A DNA stretch of 64,000 bases from Fen-455 sp049514105 (GTDB lineage Bacteria > Actinomycetota > Acidimicrobiia > Acidimicrobiales > Bog-793), in assembly GCA_049514105.1 (NCBI GenBank), contig JBEKVJ010000002.1, positions 1 to 64,000 of the forward strand. The letters are read 5' to 3'. Of this stretch, positions 42,570 to 50,788 are shown piece after piece. The translations under genes were made by a program, and so were the position numbers. Position 1 is the first letter of the stretch, and the number at the start of each line of letters is the position of its first letter. The notes under the pieces are model-generated. The model did not search any database and had not been told where the DNA came from. It was given only the letters and a program-made list of their open reading frames with translations.

Positions 42570-43571
42570 GTGATCGTCCCGGAGAAGTCCCAAGAACTGA
42601 TCATCGACGCCGCAGATGCTGAGTCGCTGGAAGCCGAGGCGCTGATCAAAGAAGCGCGCCAGCGTCAGCGGAAGCGTCAGTTGTTCATCGCGGTCGTCGT
42701 GCTCGTCGTCGCGCTCGGCTCTGTCATCTGGGTCGCTTCGGCCGCTGGGACCAGAGCGCCGTCCTCGAACAAGACGGGACCGGGCAAATCCGCAGGGGGG
42801 GCTGGCTTGGCCGGTAGTCGCCATGCCAATCCTTTGCAACTGGTCGGGGTCTGGCGAGTCACCGGGACCGGACAGCACCGACCGGCCATCGCTTCTATTG
42901 GCGGCCTGGGACTAGTCGTATGGCAATCGTGTGGGTGGATGTCAGGGGACTGGAACGCAAACCAGCAGGGATTATTTGCAGGAATCCTGAGCGGTGGCGT
43001 TCCGGCGTGCGCTTCCTCGTATGCGAGCTTGAACCCGGCGTGGCTCGCCGCCACCGGCTACAAGGGGGATGGTCGCGACGAGTTGCTGCTCGCTGCAGAC
43101 GGTCGTGTCCTTGCACATTTGGTTCCGACCACGGTGCCGCCTTCCTACGCGAGAGCTATGTCACCCGATTACCTCCACCCGGTGGTGACACCCCAACTGC
43201 GAAAGGTCCTACTTCAAGTCAGCCGTCCGCTTCCATCCGGCCTCGCCCAAGTATCGACAAAGCAGCTTCGAGGTCGTTGGGGTCCAGCCAAGGCGTCACC
43301 AGGGCACGCGCCCCATCAGGCGTACCTCTCGTTCAACGCGGACGGCGACTGGTCAGGCTCCGACGGGTGCAACGGACTCTATGGCAGGTGGAGCCTGGGT
43401 TCGGGTGCCACCATCCTTGTCGCCACTGGGCCGCAAACGACCATGGCCTGCACCGGCATGACTCCTGTCGGCGGATGGCTGTCTCAGGCAACCCGCGCGG
43501 CGTTCCAGGGAAGTGTTCTCGTCTTTGTAAACGCTGGCGGTAAGGTGACGGGTCGATTGCGCCGAGAATGA
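42570..43571 (+). CDS. Membrane-anchored protein with C-terminal META domain
   Basis: 333 residues from GTG 42570. A charged leader ALIKEARQRQRKRQ is followed by one membrane helix (LFIAVVVLVVALGSVIWVAS). The middle of the outside part is of unknown type. The last 100 residues form a META/HslJ domain: LRGRWGPAKASPG, AYLSFNADGDWSGSDGCNGL (with the DGCN motif), ATGPQTTMACTGM. META domains occur in heat-shock protein HslJ and secreted proteins of unclear role. Its leader and helix resemble those of the broken gene that follows. It is cotranscribed with the GntR regulator. Confidence 0.82.
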   Translation: MIVPEKSQELIIDAADAESLEAEALIKEARQRQRKRQLFIAVVVLVVALGSVIWVASAAGTRAPSSNKTGPGKSAGGAGLAGSRHANPLQLVGVWRVTGTGQHRPAIASIGGLGLVVWQSCGWMSGDWNANQQGLFAGILSGGVPACASSYASLNPAWLAATGYKGDGRDELLLAADGRVLAHLVPTTVPPSYARAMSPDYLHPVVTPQLRKVLLQVSRPLPSGLAQVSTKQLRGRWGPAKASPGHAPHQAYLSFNADGDWSGSDGCNGLYGRWSLGSGATILVATGPQTTMACTGMTPVGGWLSQATRAAFQGSVLVFVNAGGKVTGRLRRE

Positions 43572-43581
43572 TAGATGTAGG

Positions 43582-44150
43582 TCATCGAGGAACCCCGACG
43601 GACTGAGGCAAGCCTTCCGGACGCCCAGGCGCTCATCAAAGAAGCGCGCGAGCGCCAGCGGAGAGGCCGCTTGTTCATCGGCGTCGTCGTCCTCATGGCT
43701 GTAACCGTGAGTGGCGTCATCTACGCCATCGTCAGCGGGCCGAGTGCCAGAACGCGCCGCACCGGCACTTCGTCACCAACCAAGACAGTTTCGGCTTCCG
43801 GTGCCTATGTTTCGCCGAAGGCCCCATACGCGTTGGCCGTCACCCCGAATGGTGACCTACTCGTTGTCGATAGCGGTCGGGACCAGATTCTGCGGCGTCT
43901 GCCCTCGGCAAGTTCCAAGTACTAGCCGGTGACGGCAGGCGGGGGTTCTCTGGGGATGGGGGTCCGGCGGTCCAGGCCGAGGTCAACCTCGATTACCAGG
44001 CGGGCATCGCAGTCGCGAAAGACGGCACCATCTACTTTGCCGGCGCCCAGAACGGCAGGGTCCGCGAGATTCTTCCCGACGGCATCATCGTATATAGACC
44101 ACGTCAAGTGCCCTGCTCAGCCGCCTACGAAAGTTCCCGCCAGCGATAAC
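43582..44150 (+). pseudogene. Frameshifted and truncated anchored NHL-repeat protein
   Basis: The frame after GTC ATC GAG near 43582 reads ALIKEARERQRRGR and a membrane helix (LFIGVVVLMAVTVSGVIYAI), then the start of an NHL-type propeller (PYALAVTPNGDLLVVDSGRD, QILRRLPS) and stops at 43925. Shifting frame by one base at about 43908 continues as GKFQVLAGDGRRGFSGDGGP, VAKDGTIYFAGAQNGRVREI, typical NHL-repeat sequence, to a stop near 44150 inside the tag gene. One base appears lost, the usual start codon is absent (an in-frame TAG lies just upstream; TTG 43671 is the first accepted start), and the 3-prime end is missing. A sequencing error cannot be excluded for the frameshift. Confidence 0.72.
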
Positions 44151-44748
44151 AGCTAGTTATGTGATCCATAACAAGACCGGTCGCCTGCATGTGTGCGTAA
44201 CAGACGACAGGGCCGAGGAAGCTGAAGCCGCGTCGCTTCATGTCCTTGCTCAGTTCCTTCGATAGCGCCGTCTCGGCTGGGATCTGAGACTCAGGTCCCC
44301 AGGCATTGACAATGGGCGCTCTGTCGACAAAGCCCCAGATGTAAGTGTCGAAGCTGCCGAACTCGTTCTGCACCTCCAAAAAGGCCCGGGCGTTGGAGAT
44401 CGCGCTCTCAACTTTTCGGCGGTTGCGGATTATGCCGGAGTCTTTGAGGAGACGTTCGACATCGGTCGGCCTGAGTTCGGCCACTGCCCCCGGGTCAAAT
44501 TCGCAGAACGCTTCCCGGTAGGCGTTGCGGCGCTTCAAGATCGTTATCCAGCTCAAGCCCGCCTGGGCGGATTCGAGGACGAGGAACTCGAAGTGCCTTT
44601 GCTCGTCGTGCACTGGCACACCCCACTCGTTGTCGTGGTACGGCTGCAGATGCGGACCGATGGCCCAGGCACAGCGCGTGGCGGTCTCGGCGGAGCTCGA
44701 ACCAGGTTCGCGCCTTGGCGGCTCGGAGTCGCTGTTCAACTTGGGCAT
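44125..44748 (-). CDS. tag: DNA-3-methyladenine glycosylase I
   Basis: 207 residues from ATG 44748. Family marks: TRCAWA and PYHDNEWGVPV, FLVLESAQAGLSWITILKRR, FDPGAVAEL, SGIIRNRRKVESAISNARAF and HMQATGLVMDHITSC. The zinc ligands of the E. coli enzyme (two in the N-terminal Cys/His pair, two in the C-terminal DHxxxC) are all present. It excises 3-methyladenine from alkylated DNA. It starts 37 bp after the radical SAM gene on the same strand, so both probably respond to the possible SOS box at 45878. Confidence 0.95.
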   Translation of the reverse strand: MPKLNSDSEPPRREPGSSSAETATRCAWAIGPHLQPYHDNEWGVPVHDEQRHFEFLVLESAQAGLSWITILKRRNAYREAFCEFDPGAVAELRPTDVERLLKDSGIIRNRRKVESAISNARAFLEVQNEFGSFDTYIWGFVDRAPIVNAWGPESQIPAETALSKELSKDMKRRGFSFLGPVVCYAHMQATGLVMDHITSCYRWRELS

Positions 44749-44785
44749 GGCTGAGTTGTAACAGACAACACCACCGTTTGTGGAC

Positions 44786-45865
44786 TCACGGCAGGCGAAG
44801 CTGCTCGGCTGATGGTCGAAGCTGGAGAGCCTCGACGCGTTCACGGCGCCTCTTGAGGTCCTCGGCGCCGTGAGGCTTCCTCGGCGCAGCACGGTGCCAG
44901 CTTGGGCGTCGCCGAGTGGGGAGAACGACGGACCTGACGATCTCGGCGATACGTTGCTGCTCCGCCTTGGATTGGTAAGAGCCGCGCTTGAACCGCTCGC
45001 CATAAAGTGCCGACAGCTCGGGGCGGACCCGGCTGAGCCACTCGAGGTAGTGCTCACGCACGCCTGGGCGCAGGTGGAGAGCGACCGGCGTGACCGAGAC
45101 CGCCCCCGCCTCCAGACAGGCCTTGGTCACCGCTCGCAGCTGGTCCTCAGAATCAGACAGGCCGGGCAGGACCGGAGCGATGAGCACGCCACAGCGCACG
45201 CCGACCTCGTTAAGCCTCGAGACGGCCTCGAGACGCTTTTCAGGTGGGGGCGTGCCAGGTTCTGTGAGGCGCCAAAGCTCACGGTCCAATGTGCCTACCG
45301 ATAGGGCGAGGCTCACAGTTGTGCGAGTGGCGGCCTCTTCGAGCAAAGCGAGGTCCCGCAACACGAGCGTCGACTTCGTGAGGATGCTGAAGGGGTTTCC
45401 TGCCTCGGCGAGCACCCGCACGACGCCCTGAGTGAGGTGGTACTTGCCTTCTGCCTTCTGGTAAGGGTCGGTGTTGGTACCCATGGCGATGTGGTCGCCC
45501 TGCCACTTGCGCGATCCGAGCTCGACACGAAGCCGCTCGACGGCGTTGATCTTTACGACGATCTTGCGCTCGAAATCCTCGCCCGTACCGAGCCCCAGAT
45601 AGCTGTGCGTTGGTCTCGCAAAACAGTATGTGCAAGCGTGACTGCAGCCGCGATAGGCGTTGATCGTGTACTGAAAAGGCATCCTCGAGGCGGACGGCAC
45701 CTTGTTGATGATCGTGCGCGCATTGACGTGGAAGAACCCCATCCCCCGGTACTCACCCTTGCCGAGGTGACCTTCGCCAAGCGAGGAGCCAGGAAACAAC
45801 GTCGCCGACTCCTCGTCCTCGACAAGGCGCCAGCGAAGCTGGCCCGACTGCCTTTGTCCGTCCAT
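44786..45865 (-). CDS. Rv2578c-family radical SAM protein
   Basis: 359 residues. The radical SAM cluster motif is CSHACTYC (CxxxCxxC) in TINAYRGCSHACTYCFARPT, followed by HSYLGLGTGEDFERKIVVKI, MGTNTDPYQKAEG and IAPVLPGLSD. This is the Rv2578c/spore-photoproduct-lyase-like group (the mycobacterial member carries an intein; none is present here). The reaction is not established. ATG 45865 lies 6 nt after a TAGGCT -10 box, which abuts a possible LexA box. With tag downstream it forms what looks like a damage-inducible DNA repair operon. Confidence 0.9.
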   Translation of the reverse strand: MDGQRQSGQLRWRLVEDEESATLFPGSSLGEGHLGKGEYRGMGFFHVNARTIINKVPSASRMPFQYTINAYRGCSHACTYCFARPTHSYLGLGTGEDFERKIVVKINAVERLRVELGSRKWQGDHIAMGTNTDPYQKAEGKYHLTQGVVRVLAEAGNPFSILTKSTLVLRDLALLEEAATRTTVSLALSVGTLDRELWRLTEPGTPPPEKRLEAVSRLNEVGVRCGVLIAPVLPGLSDSEDQLRAVTKACLEAGAVSVTPVALHLRPGVREHYLEWLSRVRPELSALYGERFKRGSYQSKAEQQRIAEIVRSVVLPTRRRPSWHRAAPRKPHGAEDLKRRRERVEALQLRPSAEQLRLP

Positions 45866-45877
45866 AAGGACAGCCTA

Positions 45878-45893
45878 TCGAACATATGTACGT
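45878..45893. promoter_or_regulatory. Possible LexA (SOS) box before the radical SAM-tag operon
   Basis: The plus strand reads TCGAACATATGTACGT; its first 15 bases equal those of the box at the helicase start (25476-25461, minus). It directly abuts the TAGGCT -10 element (45877-45872, minus strand) of the radical SAM gene, between -10 and -35, where a repressor would block polymerase. The divergent cdd promoter (TATCCT at 45929) is about 35 bp away. Confidence 0.6.
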
Positions 45894-45928
45894 AACGATA
45901 GGTCCGCGCTGGCGCGGAGGCTTGGCCA

Positions 45929-45934
45929 TATCCT
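45929..45934 (+). promoter_or_regulatory. Leaderless -10 box of cdd
   Basis: TATCCT ends 6 nt before GTG 45941, placing the transcription start at the start codon. No Shine-Dalgarno sequence precedes the GTG. Confidence 0.5.
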
Positions 45935-45940
45935 GGCCGT

Positions 45941-46375
45941 GTGCCCCCATTGCCCGAGGTTGTGTCGTCGATCACCGACCCGGACGAGCGTGAGCTCGTC
46001 GAGCTTGCCTACAAGGCCTGCACGAAGGCCTACGCTCCGTACTCCAAGTTCCAAGTCGGAGCGGCGATACGAACCACGAGAGGGACCTACACAGGCGCCA
46101 ATGTCGAGAACGGGAGCTTCGGGCTCACCTGTTGTGCAGAGCGCAACGCCGTGTTCGCGGCCGTCAGCTGCGAGGGCGGCAAGATCGCGCTCAAAGCCGT
46201 TGCTGTGTACGCCCTCTCGCCGGGTGGAAACGTGAAGACAGCGTCACCGTGTGGCGCCTGCCGCCAGGTTCTCGCCGAGTTCGGGCGCGACGCCACCGTC
46301 ACCTTTCTCGAAAGGGGCCGGTTCCTTACGATGACCGTCGACGAGCTCCTGCCGGCTGGCTTCGAGCTGTACTGA
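45941..46375 (+). CDS. cdd: Cytidine deaminase
   Basis: 144 residues from GTG 45941. The zinc site is NGSFGLTCCAERNAVFAA (Cys and catalytic Glu) and SPCGACRQVLAEFG (two Cys), with YAPYSKFQVGAAI near the N-terminus. It deaminates cytidine and deoxycytidine to uridine and deoxyuridine in the cytoplasm, feeding the thymidine phosphorylase encoded at 49460. Length and layout are those of homotetrameric bacterial CDAs. Confidence 0.95.
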   Translation: MPPLPEVVSSITDPDERELVELAYKACTKAYAPYSKFQVGAAIRTTRGTYTGANVENGSFGLTCCAERNAVFAAVSCEGGKIALKAVAVYALSPGGNVKTASPCGACRQVLAEFGRDATVTFLERGRFLTMTVDELLPAGFELY

Positions 46376-46411
46376 GCCCAGCGGATCGAGCGCAAAGAAC
46401 CTCTAGCCAGC

Positions 46412-47617
46412 CTAGGAAGCGAGCTCCTCGAGCGCTTCTAGCAGCCTGATCACGTCCGACTGGTCGTTGTAGTGCACGACCCCAGCCCGCACGGCACCGC
46501 CTCTTTCGCGGATCTTGAGCACACCTGCGAGCTCACGGGCGTAGTTGTCGCCGTTCCAGACATTGACGCCGCGATCGGCGAGATGAGCCGCGACCTCGCG
46601 CGGACTGCGGTCGGTGAGATTGAAACACGTCGTCGGCGCCCGATCTGACGCCCTCCCATAAGCCGTGACGTGCGCCATTGCCTTGAGACCTTCGAGCAAG
46701 GAGTCGAAGACAACCGCCTCGTACTCGGCAACGGCGGTCATGGACGCGGTGAGGCGCTCACGGCGCGACCCGGCCGCGCCGGGATCGAGAGAGGCGAGAT
46801 GGTCGACAGCGGCGGTCACGCCGGCGAGGTCGGCGAACGCCAGCGTGCCGCGTTCGAACCGGCCCGGCACCGACTCGGGAGCGGGGTCGAGCTTGTAGGG
46901 ATGCAGGCCCTCGAGCAACGCCACGCTCGCCACGACGGCTCCCACGTGCGGGCCGGACCACTTGTAGGCGCTCGTGGCCCAGAAGTCGGCCCCGAGCGCG
47001 ACGACGTCGACGGGCCCGTGCGGTGTCGCGTGCACGCCGTCGACATAACTGAGTGCCCCTACGCTTCGGGCTTTGCGGCAGATCTCGCCCACGTCGGGAC
47101 GCGTGCCGATGAGGTTGCTCGCGGCCGATACCGCCACGAGCCTGGTCCGCTCTGATAAGAGCTCGTCGTACTGGCCGGCGGGGAGCTCCCCGCTCGAGGC
47201 ATCAACCTCGGCCCATCGCACGACTGCGCCGGCGCGTCGTGCTGCCTGGACCCATGGCCTCACGTTCGCGTCGTGGTCGAGTCGTGAGACGACGACCTCG
47301 TCGCCAGCGGCCCAGGTTCGAGACAGCGTCTCTGCAACTCGGTAGGTGAGCGTCGTCATGTTCGGTCCGAGGATCACCCCTTCGCTCTCAGCGCCCACGA
47401 GGTCGGCGACAGCCGCTCGGCAGTTGTCCACTATCTCCCCGGCACGCTCGGAGGCGGGAAACGCCCCTCCTTGGTTGCCCAGCCCGGCGAGGTACGCAGC
47501 TGAGATCGCGTCGATGACGCTCGAGGGGACCTGCGTGCCGGCCGCGCCATCGAGATAGGCGCAGCCGTCCTTGAGGGCGGGATATGAGGCGCGGATCCGG
47601 CCTACATCCAGGCTCAC
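46412..47617 (-). CDS. Class V aminotransferase, cysteine desulfurase-like
   Basis: 401 residues from GTG 47617, which overlaps the stop of the upstream VOC gene (GTGA). Fold-type I features: YLDGAAGTQVPSSVIDAISA, SRLDHDANVRPWVQAARRAG, SYVDGVHATPHGPVDV, and PLP lysine in FWATSAYKWSGPHVGAVV. The SufS/CsdA-like group covers cysteine desulfurases, lyases and selenocysteine enzymes. No conserved desulfurase loop cysteine is apparent, so another beta-lyase or racemase reaction is possible. No SufU/IscU gene is nearby. Confidence 0.85.
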   Translation of the reverse strand: MSLDVGRIRASYPALKDGCAYLDGAAGTQVPSSVIDAISAAYLAGLGNQGGAFPASERAGEIVDNCRAAVADLVGAESEGVILGPNMTTLTYRVAETLSRTWAAGDEVVVSRLDHDANVRPWVQAARRAGAVVRWAEVDASSGELPAGQYDELLSERTRLVAVSAASNLIGTRPDVGEICRKARSVGALSYVDGVHATPHGPVDVVALGADFWATSAYKWSGPHVGAVVASVALLEGLHPYKLDPAPESVPGRFERGTLAFADLAGVTAAVDHLASLDPGAAGSRRERLTASMTAVAEYEAVVFDSLLEGLKAMAHVTAYGRASDRAPTTCFNLTDRSPREVAAHLADRGVNVWNGDNYARELAGVLKIRERGGAVRAGVVHYNDQSDVIRLLEALEELAS

Positions 47618-47994
47618 GAGGTTGTCTCGGCGCTGTGGCAGACGGCTTCGACGTTGTTGCCGTCCGGGTCGCGGACGAAGGCGCCGTAGTAGTTCTCGTG
47701 GTACTCCGGCCACAGGCGCGGCTCATGGAGGACCTCGGCGCCAAGAGACACCGCCGCCTCGAAGAACGCCCTCACGCCCGCCCGGTCCTTGGCCACAGAA
47801 GCGAGGTGGTTCTCGCGGTTCGGACCGGCCGAGGCTAGTGGTCCGATCCAGAACTCGGGCTTGCCCTCAAGCCCGTAGCCGACGACTTCGCCGAAGTCCA
47901 TGACGCGGCCGCCACCGAGGGGGGCAAGGACGCGGTCGTAGAACGCCGAGCTAGCGCCCGGATCGGCGCACTGAATGGACAGATGATCAAGCAT
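47614..47994 (-). CDS. VOC-superfamily (glyoxalase-like) protein
   Basis: 126 residues from ATG 47994: LDHLSIQCADPGASSAFYDR, VMDFGEVVGYGLEGKPEFWI, GVRAFFEAAVSLGAEVLHEP and the C-terminal YYGAFVRDPDGNNVEAVCHS. This is the small glyoxalase/bleomycin-resistance fold common in actinobacteria. His of LDHLS and Glu of VEAVC could be metal ligands. The ATG is supported by TATGAT (48007-48002), 7 nt upstream, so the message is probably leaderless. It is coupled to the aminotransferase gene by 4 bases. Function unknown. Confidence 0.87.
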   Translation of the reverse strand: MLDHLSIQCADPGASSAFYDRVLAPLGGGRVMDFGEVVGYGLEGKPEFWIGPLASAGPNRENHLASVAKDRAGVRAFFEAAVSLGAEVLHEPRLWPEYHENYYGAFVRDPDGNNVEAVCHSAETTS

Positions 47995-48001
47995 GAACGG
48001 G

Positions 48002-48007
48002 ATCATA
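48002..48007 (-). promoter_or_regulatory. Leaderless -10 box of the VOC-aminotransferase operon
   Basis: TATGAT on the minus strand ends 7 nt before ATG 47994. It is close to consensus and decides the start choice over the upstream in-frame ATG codons. Confidence 0.5.
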
Positions 48008-48083
48008 CGGCCCTGTTCGCGCGAGGACATGGTCCAGCAGTACTGCCCGCCCGAGCACTGGTGCGCGAGACTTCATAATTCAG

Positions 48084-49463
48084 ATGGCTTCACGACTCAA
48101 GCGCACTGGTTCTCGCGCGACGACCAACCCGGCCGATGCTTCTGTCGCTGCCCTGAGCGGACCGCTCGAGTCGGCGCGAAGACATGACGCGACAAGTGCA
48201 CTGTTTGTCGTCGATCTCGACAACTTCCATGTCCTCAATAACGGCCTCGGTCGCCGTCTCGGAGACGCAGTCTTAGGGGTTGTCTTGAGCCGGCTCGAAC
48301 AATGCGTCTCCGGGCTCGGCCAGTGCCTTTCTTGCGGAGGCGACAGGTTCATCGTGCTCGTCTCACAGAGCAAACAGCCGGATCTCGCCACCATGGCAGA
48401 CCGGCTCATCGAAGCCGTGCGCATGCCCGTTCCTGTCAACGACGACGAGCCCGCATTGGTGATCTCGGCCAGTGTGGGAAGCGTCCTTGACGACGGCGCC
48501 GGCGTCGACGAGCTCGTTCGACGTGCCGATATCGCGCTCAGTGTTGCGAAAACAACCGGGATCGCCAGCCACGTGAGTTTCGAGCCCGAGATGCAGCTTG
48601 CCGCCGAAGCCGAGGCACGTCTCGAGCGCGAGCTGCGTGAGGCTCTTGATTCGGAGCTGTTGTTCCTCGCCTACCTTCCCGGCGTCGATATCACGACGGG
48701 CCGCGTCACTAGTGCTGAGGCGCTCCTGCGCTGGAATCACCCCAAGCGCGGAGTCATCGCGGCCCGCGAGTTCATGCCCGTGCTCGAAAAGAGCGGGACG
48801 ATCCTCGAGATCGGAAGCTGGGTTATCCAGCAAGCCTGCATGCAGGCCGCCGCCTGGCAGCGCCGAGGCATGAGCCTCGAGATGCATGTCAACCTCTCCG
48901 CGCGCCAGATCGCAGCGGACGCGACCCTCGAGGAGCTACGCGACAGCCTGTTCATGAGCCGTCTCGACCCAGCTCTATTGGTACTCGAGGTAGCCGAGGC
49001 GACATTCGCAACCGAAACCTCCGCCGTCGCGGCGCGTCTCGAGGAGTTCAAGGCCCTCGGGGTCAGCATCGCCATGGACAGCTTCGGCGCCGCATACTCC
49101 GCCTTGAGCCACCTGAAGCAGCTTCCTCTCGACATCGTCGAATTCGACCGTTCCCTCGTGGCCGAGATCGGCCAGGACGCCTCCGCCGCCGCCCTCGTCC
49201 GCACGCTGGTGCAAGTCGCCAAGAGCCTGGGACTGCAAACCCTCGCCGTGGGCGTCGAGGACGAGCAGCAACTCAAAGAGCTCCGCGACGCCGGGTGCAG
49301 CGGGGCTCTCGGGCACCTGTACTCCGAGCCGGTTGACGCGGACGAGCTCGACAAGGTCTTCAGGGAGTTCGAGCTCGACACGACAGGCTGGTCGCCCGAG
49401 CCTTCGGCTGAGCCTGAGCCGGACGAAGTCGTTGAGGAAAGCGAGGCGGTCGACAACCCATGA
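48084..49463 (+). CDS. Degenerate GGDEF-EAL protein, likely c-di-GMP sensor or scaffold
   Basis: 459 residues, soluble. The GGDEF site is changed to GGDRF (SCGGDRFIVLV). In the EAL domain EALLRW, VNLSAR and LEVAEAT remain, but DDFGTGYS is IAMDSFGAAYS (second Asp lost), the KIDR lysine is glutamate (IVEFDRS), AEGVE is AVGVED and QGY is ALGHLYSEP. Both catalytic functions are therefore probably lost, leaving a ligand-binding or protein-binding role. Its stop overlaps the deoA start (ATGA), so its synthesis is tied to nucleoside salvage. The last 30 residues are acidic and disordered. Confidence 0.88.
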   Translation: MASRLKRTGSRATTNPADASVAALSGPLESARRHDATSALFVVDLDNFHVLNNGLGRRLGDAVLGVVLSRLEQCVSGLGQCLSCGGDRFIVLVSQSKQPDLATMADRLIEAVRMPVPVNDDEPALVISASVGSVLDDGAGVDELVRRADIALSVAKTTGIASHVSFEPEMQLAAEAEARLERELREALDSELLFLAYLPGVDITTGRVTSAEALLRWNHPKRGVIAAREFMPVLEKSGTILEIGSWVIQQACMQAAAWQRRGMSLEMHVNLSARQIAADATLEELRDSLFMSRLDPALLVLEVAEATFATETSAVAARLEEFKALGVSIAMDSFGAAYSALSHLKQLPLDIVEFDRSLVAEIGQDASAAALVRTLVQVAKSLGLQTLAVGVEDEQQLKELRDAGCSGALGHLYSEPVDADELDKVFREFELDTTGWSPEPSAEPEPDEVVEESEAVDNP

Positions 49464-50788
49464 CCCTCCATCGGACACCCGAAGGCCCGAGCGAGGCCGG
49501 ACCGGCACCGGGCCGAATGGACATCGTGAACCTGATTTGCGCTAAGCGCGACGGGCACGAGCTCAAAGACGCAGAGATCGACTGGATCATGGACGCCTAT
49601 GTCCGCGGGGCTGTCGCGGATGAACAGGTATCGGCCCTCTTGATGGCGGTGTTCTGGCGCGGTCTGTCGGTCTCCGAGCTGTCACGTTGGACATCGGCGA
49701 TCATCGCCTCGGGGGAAAAGATGGACCTCTCGGGCCTCACGCGCCCGACGGTGGACAAGCACTCAACCGGCGGCGTCGGCGACAAGGTCTCGCTCATCTT
49801 GGTCCCCCTTGTCGCGGCCTGCGGAGCCGCGGTGCCCCAGCTTTCGGGCCGGGGCCTCGGCCATACAGGTGGGACGCTCGACAAGCTGGACTCGATCCCC
49901 GGTTGGCGTTCAGAGCTGTCGAATAACGAAGTGCTCACTCAGCTTGAGGAGATCGGCTGCGTCATCTGCGCCGCTGGCGCCGGTCTCGCCCCGGCAGACC
50001 GCAAGCTCTACGCACTGAGGGACGTGACAGGGACCGTGGAGTCGATCCCGCTCATTGCTGGCTCGATCATGTCGAAGAAGATCGCCGAGGGCACCGAGTC
50101 GCTCGTTCTCGACGTCAAGGTCGGCACCGGTGCCTTCATGACCGAGCGCGAGCGGGCAGGCGAGCTAGCCCGCACCATGGTCCGGCTCGGCCGTGACCAC
50201 GGGCTCAAGGTGACCGCCGTGCTGAGCGCCATGGACACACCACTCGGGCGCGCCGTCGGCAACGCCCTTGAGGTCACCGAGTCAGTAGAGGTTCTCCAAG
50301 GCAAGCATGCCGGCTCAGATCTGGTCGAGCTGACGCTCGCCCTCGCCCGGGAGATGCTCGAGCTGGCCGGCATCGACGCGGACCCCGCCGAGGCACTCGA
50401 GGACGGCACGGCTCTTGCCCGCTATCGCGAGATGGTCCTCGCCCAAGGCGGTGACCCCGACGCCGCTCTGCCCCAGGCGCCTAAGGTCGAGCTCGTGAAT
50501 GCAGATCGGGCAGGCGTCGTCGCTCGGCTCGACGCACGTTCTGTCGGGGTGGCCGCCTGGCGACTTGGCGCCGGCCGGGCCCGCAAGGAGGATCCCGTCA
50601 GCGCCGCCGCAGGGATCCTGTGCCGCGTTAAACCTGGTGACGAGGTTGCAAAGGGTCAACCTCTACTAGAGCTTCATACTGAACAACAAGATCGTCTCGC
50701 CTGGGCTCGGGCCGCGCTTGTTGGGGCAGTAGTCATCGCCGATGAAGGCCCGGGAAACGGAGCTGTGGTCCTGGAGGTGATCAAGTGA
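49460..50788 (+). CDS. deoA: Thymidine phosphorylase
   Basis: 442 residues. Family blocks: MDIVNLICAKRDGHELKDAE, VDKHSTGGVGDKVSLILVPL (phosphate loop), SGRGLGHTGGTLDKLDSIPG (the glycosyltransferase signature), PLIAGSIMSKKIAEGTESLV, DVKVGTGAFM and a C-terminal PYNP domain with RKEDPVSAAAGI. It cleaves thymidine or uridine nucleosides to base and (deoxy)ribose-1-phosphate. Its start overlaps the upstream GGDEF-EAL stop and its stop overlaps the add start, so three genes are translated in series. Confidence 0.96.
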   Translation: MTLHRTPEGPSEAGPAPGRMDIVNLICAKRDGHELKDAEIDWIMDAYVRGAVADEQVSALLMAVFWRGLSVSELSRWTSAIIASGEKMDLSGLTRPTVDKHSTGGVGDKVSLILVPLVAACGAAVPQLSGRGLGHTGGTLDKLDSIPGWRSELSNNEVLTQLEEIGCVICAAGAGLAPADRKLYALRDVTGTVESIPLIAGSIMSKKIAEGTESLVLDVKVGTGAFMTERERAGELARTMVRLGRDHGLKVTAVLSAMDTPLGRAVGNALEVTESVEVLQGKHAGSDLVELTLALAREMLELAGIDADPAEALEDGTALARYREMVLAQGGDPDAALPQAPKVELVNADRAGVVARLDARSVGVAAWRLGAGRARKEDPVSAAAGILCRVKPGDEVAKGQPLLELHTEQQDRLAWARAALVGAVVIADEGPGNGAVVLEVIK

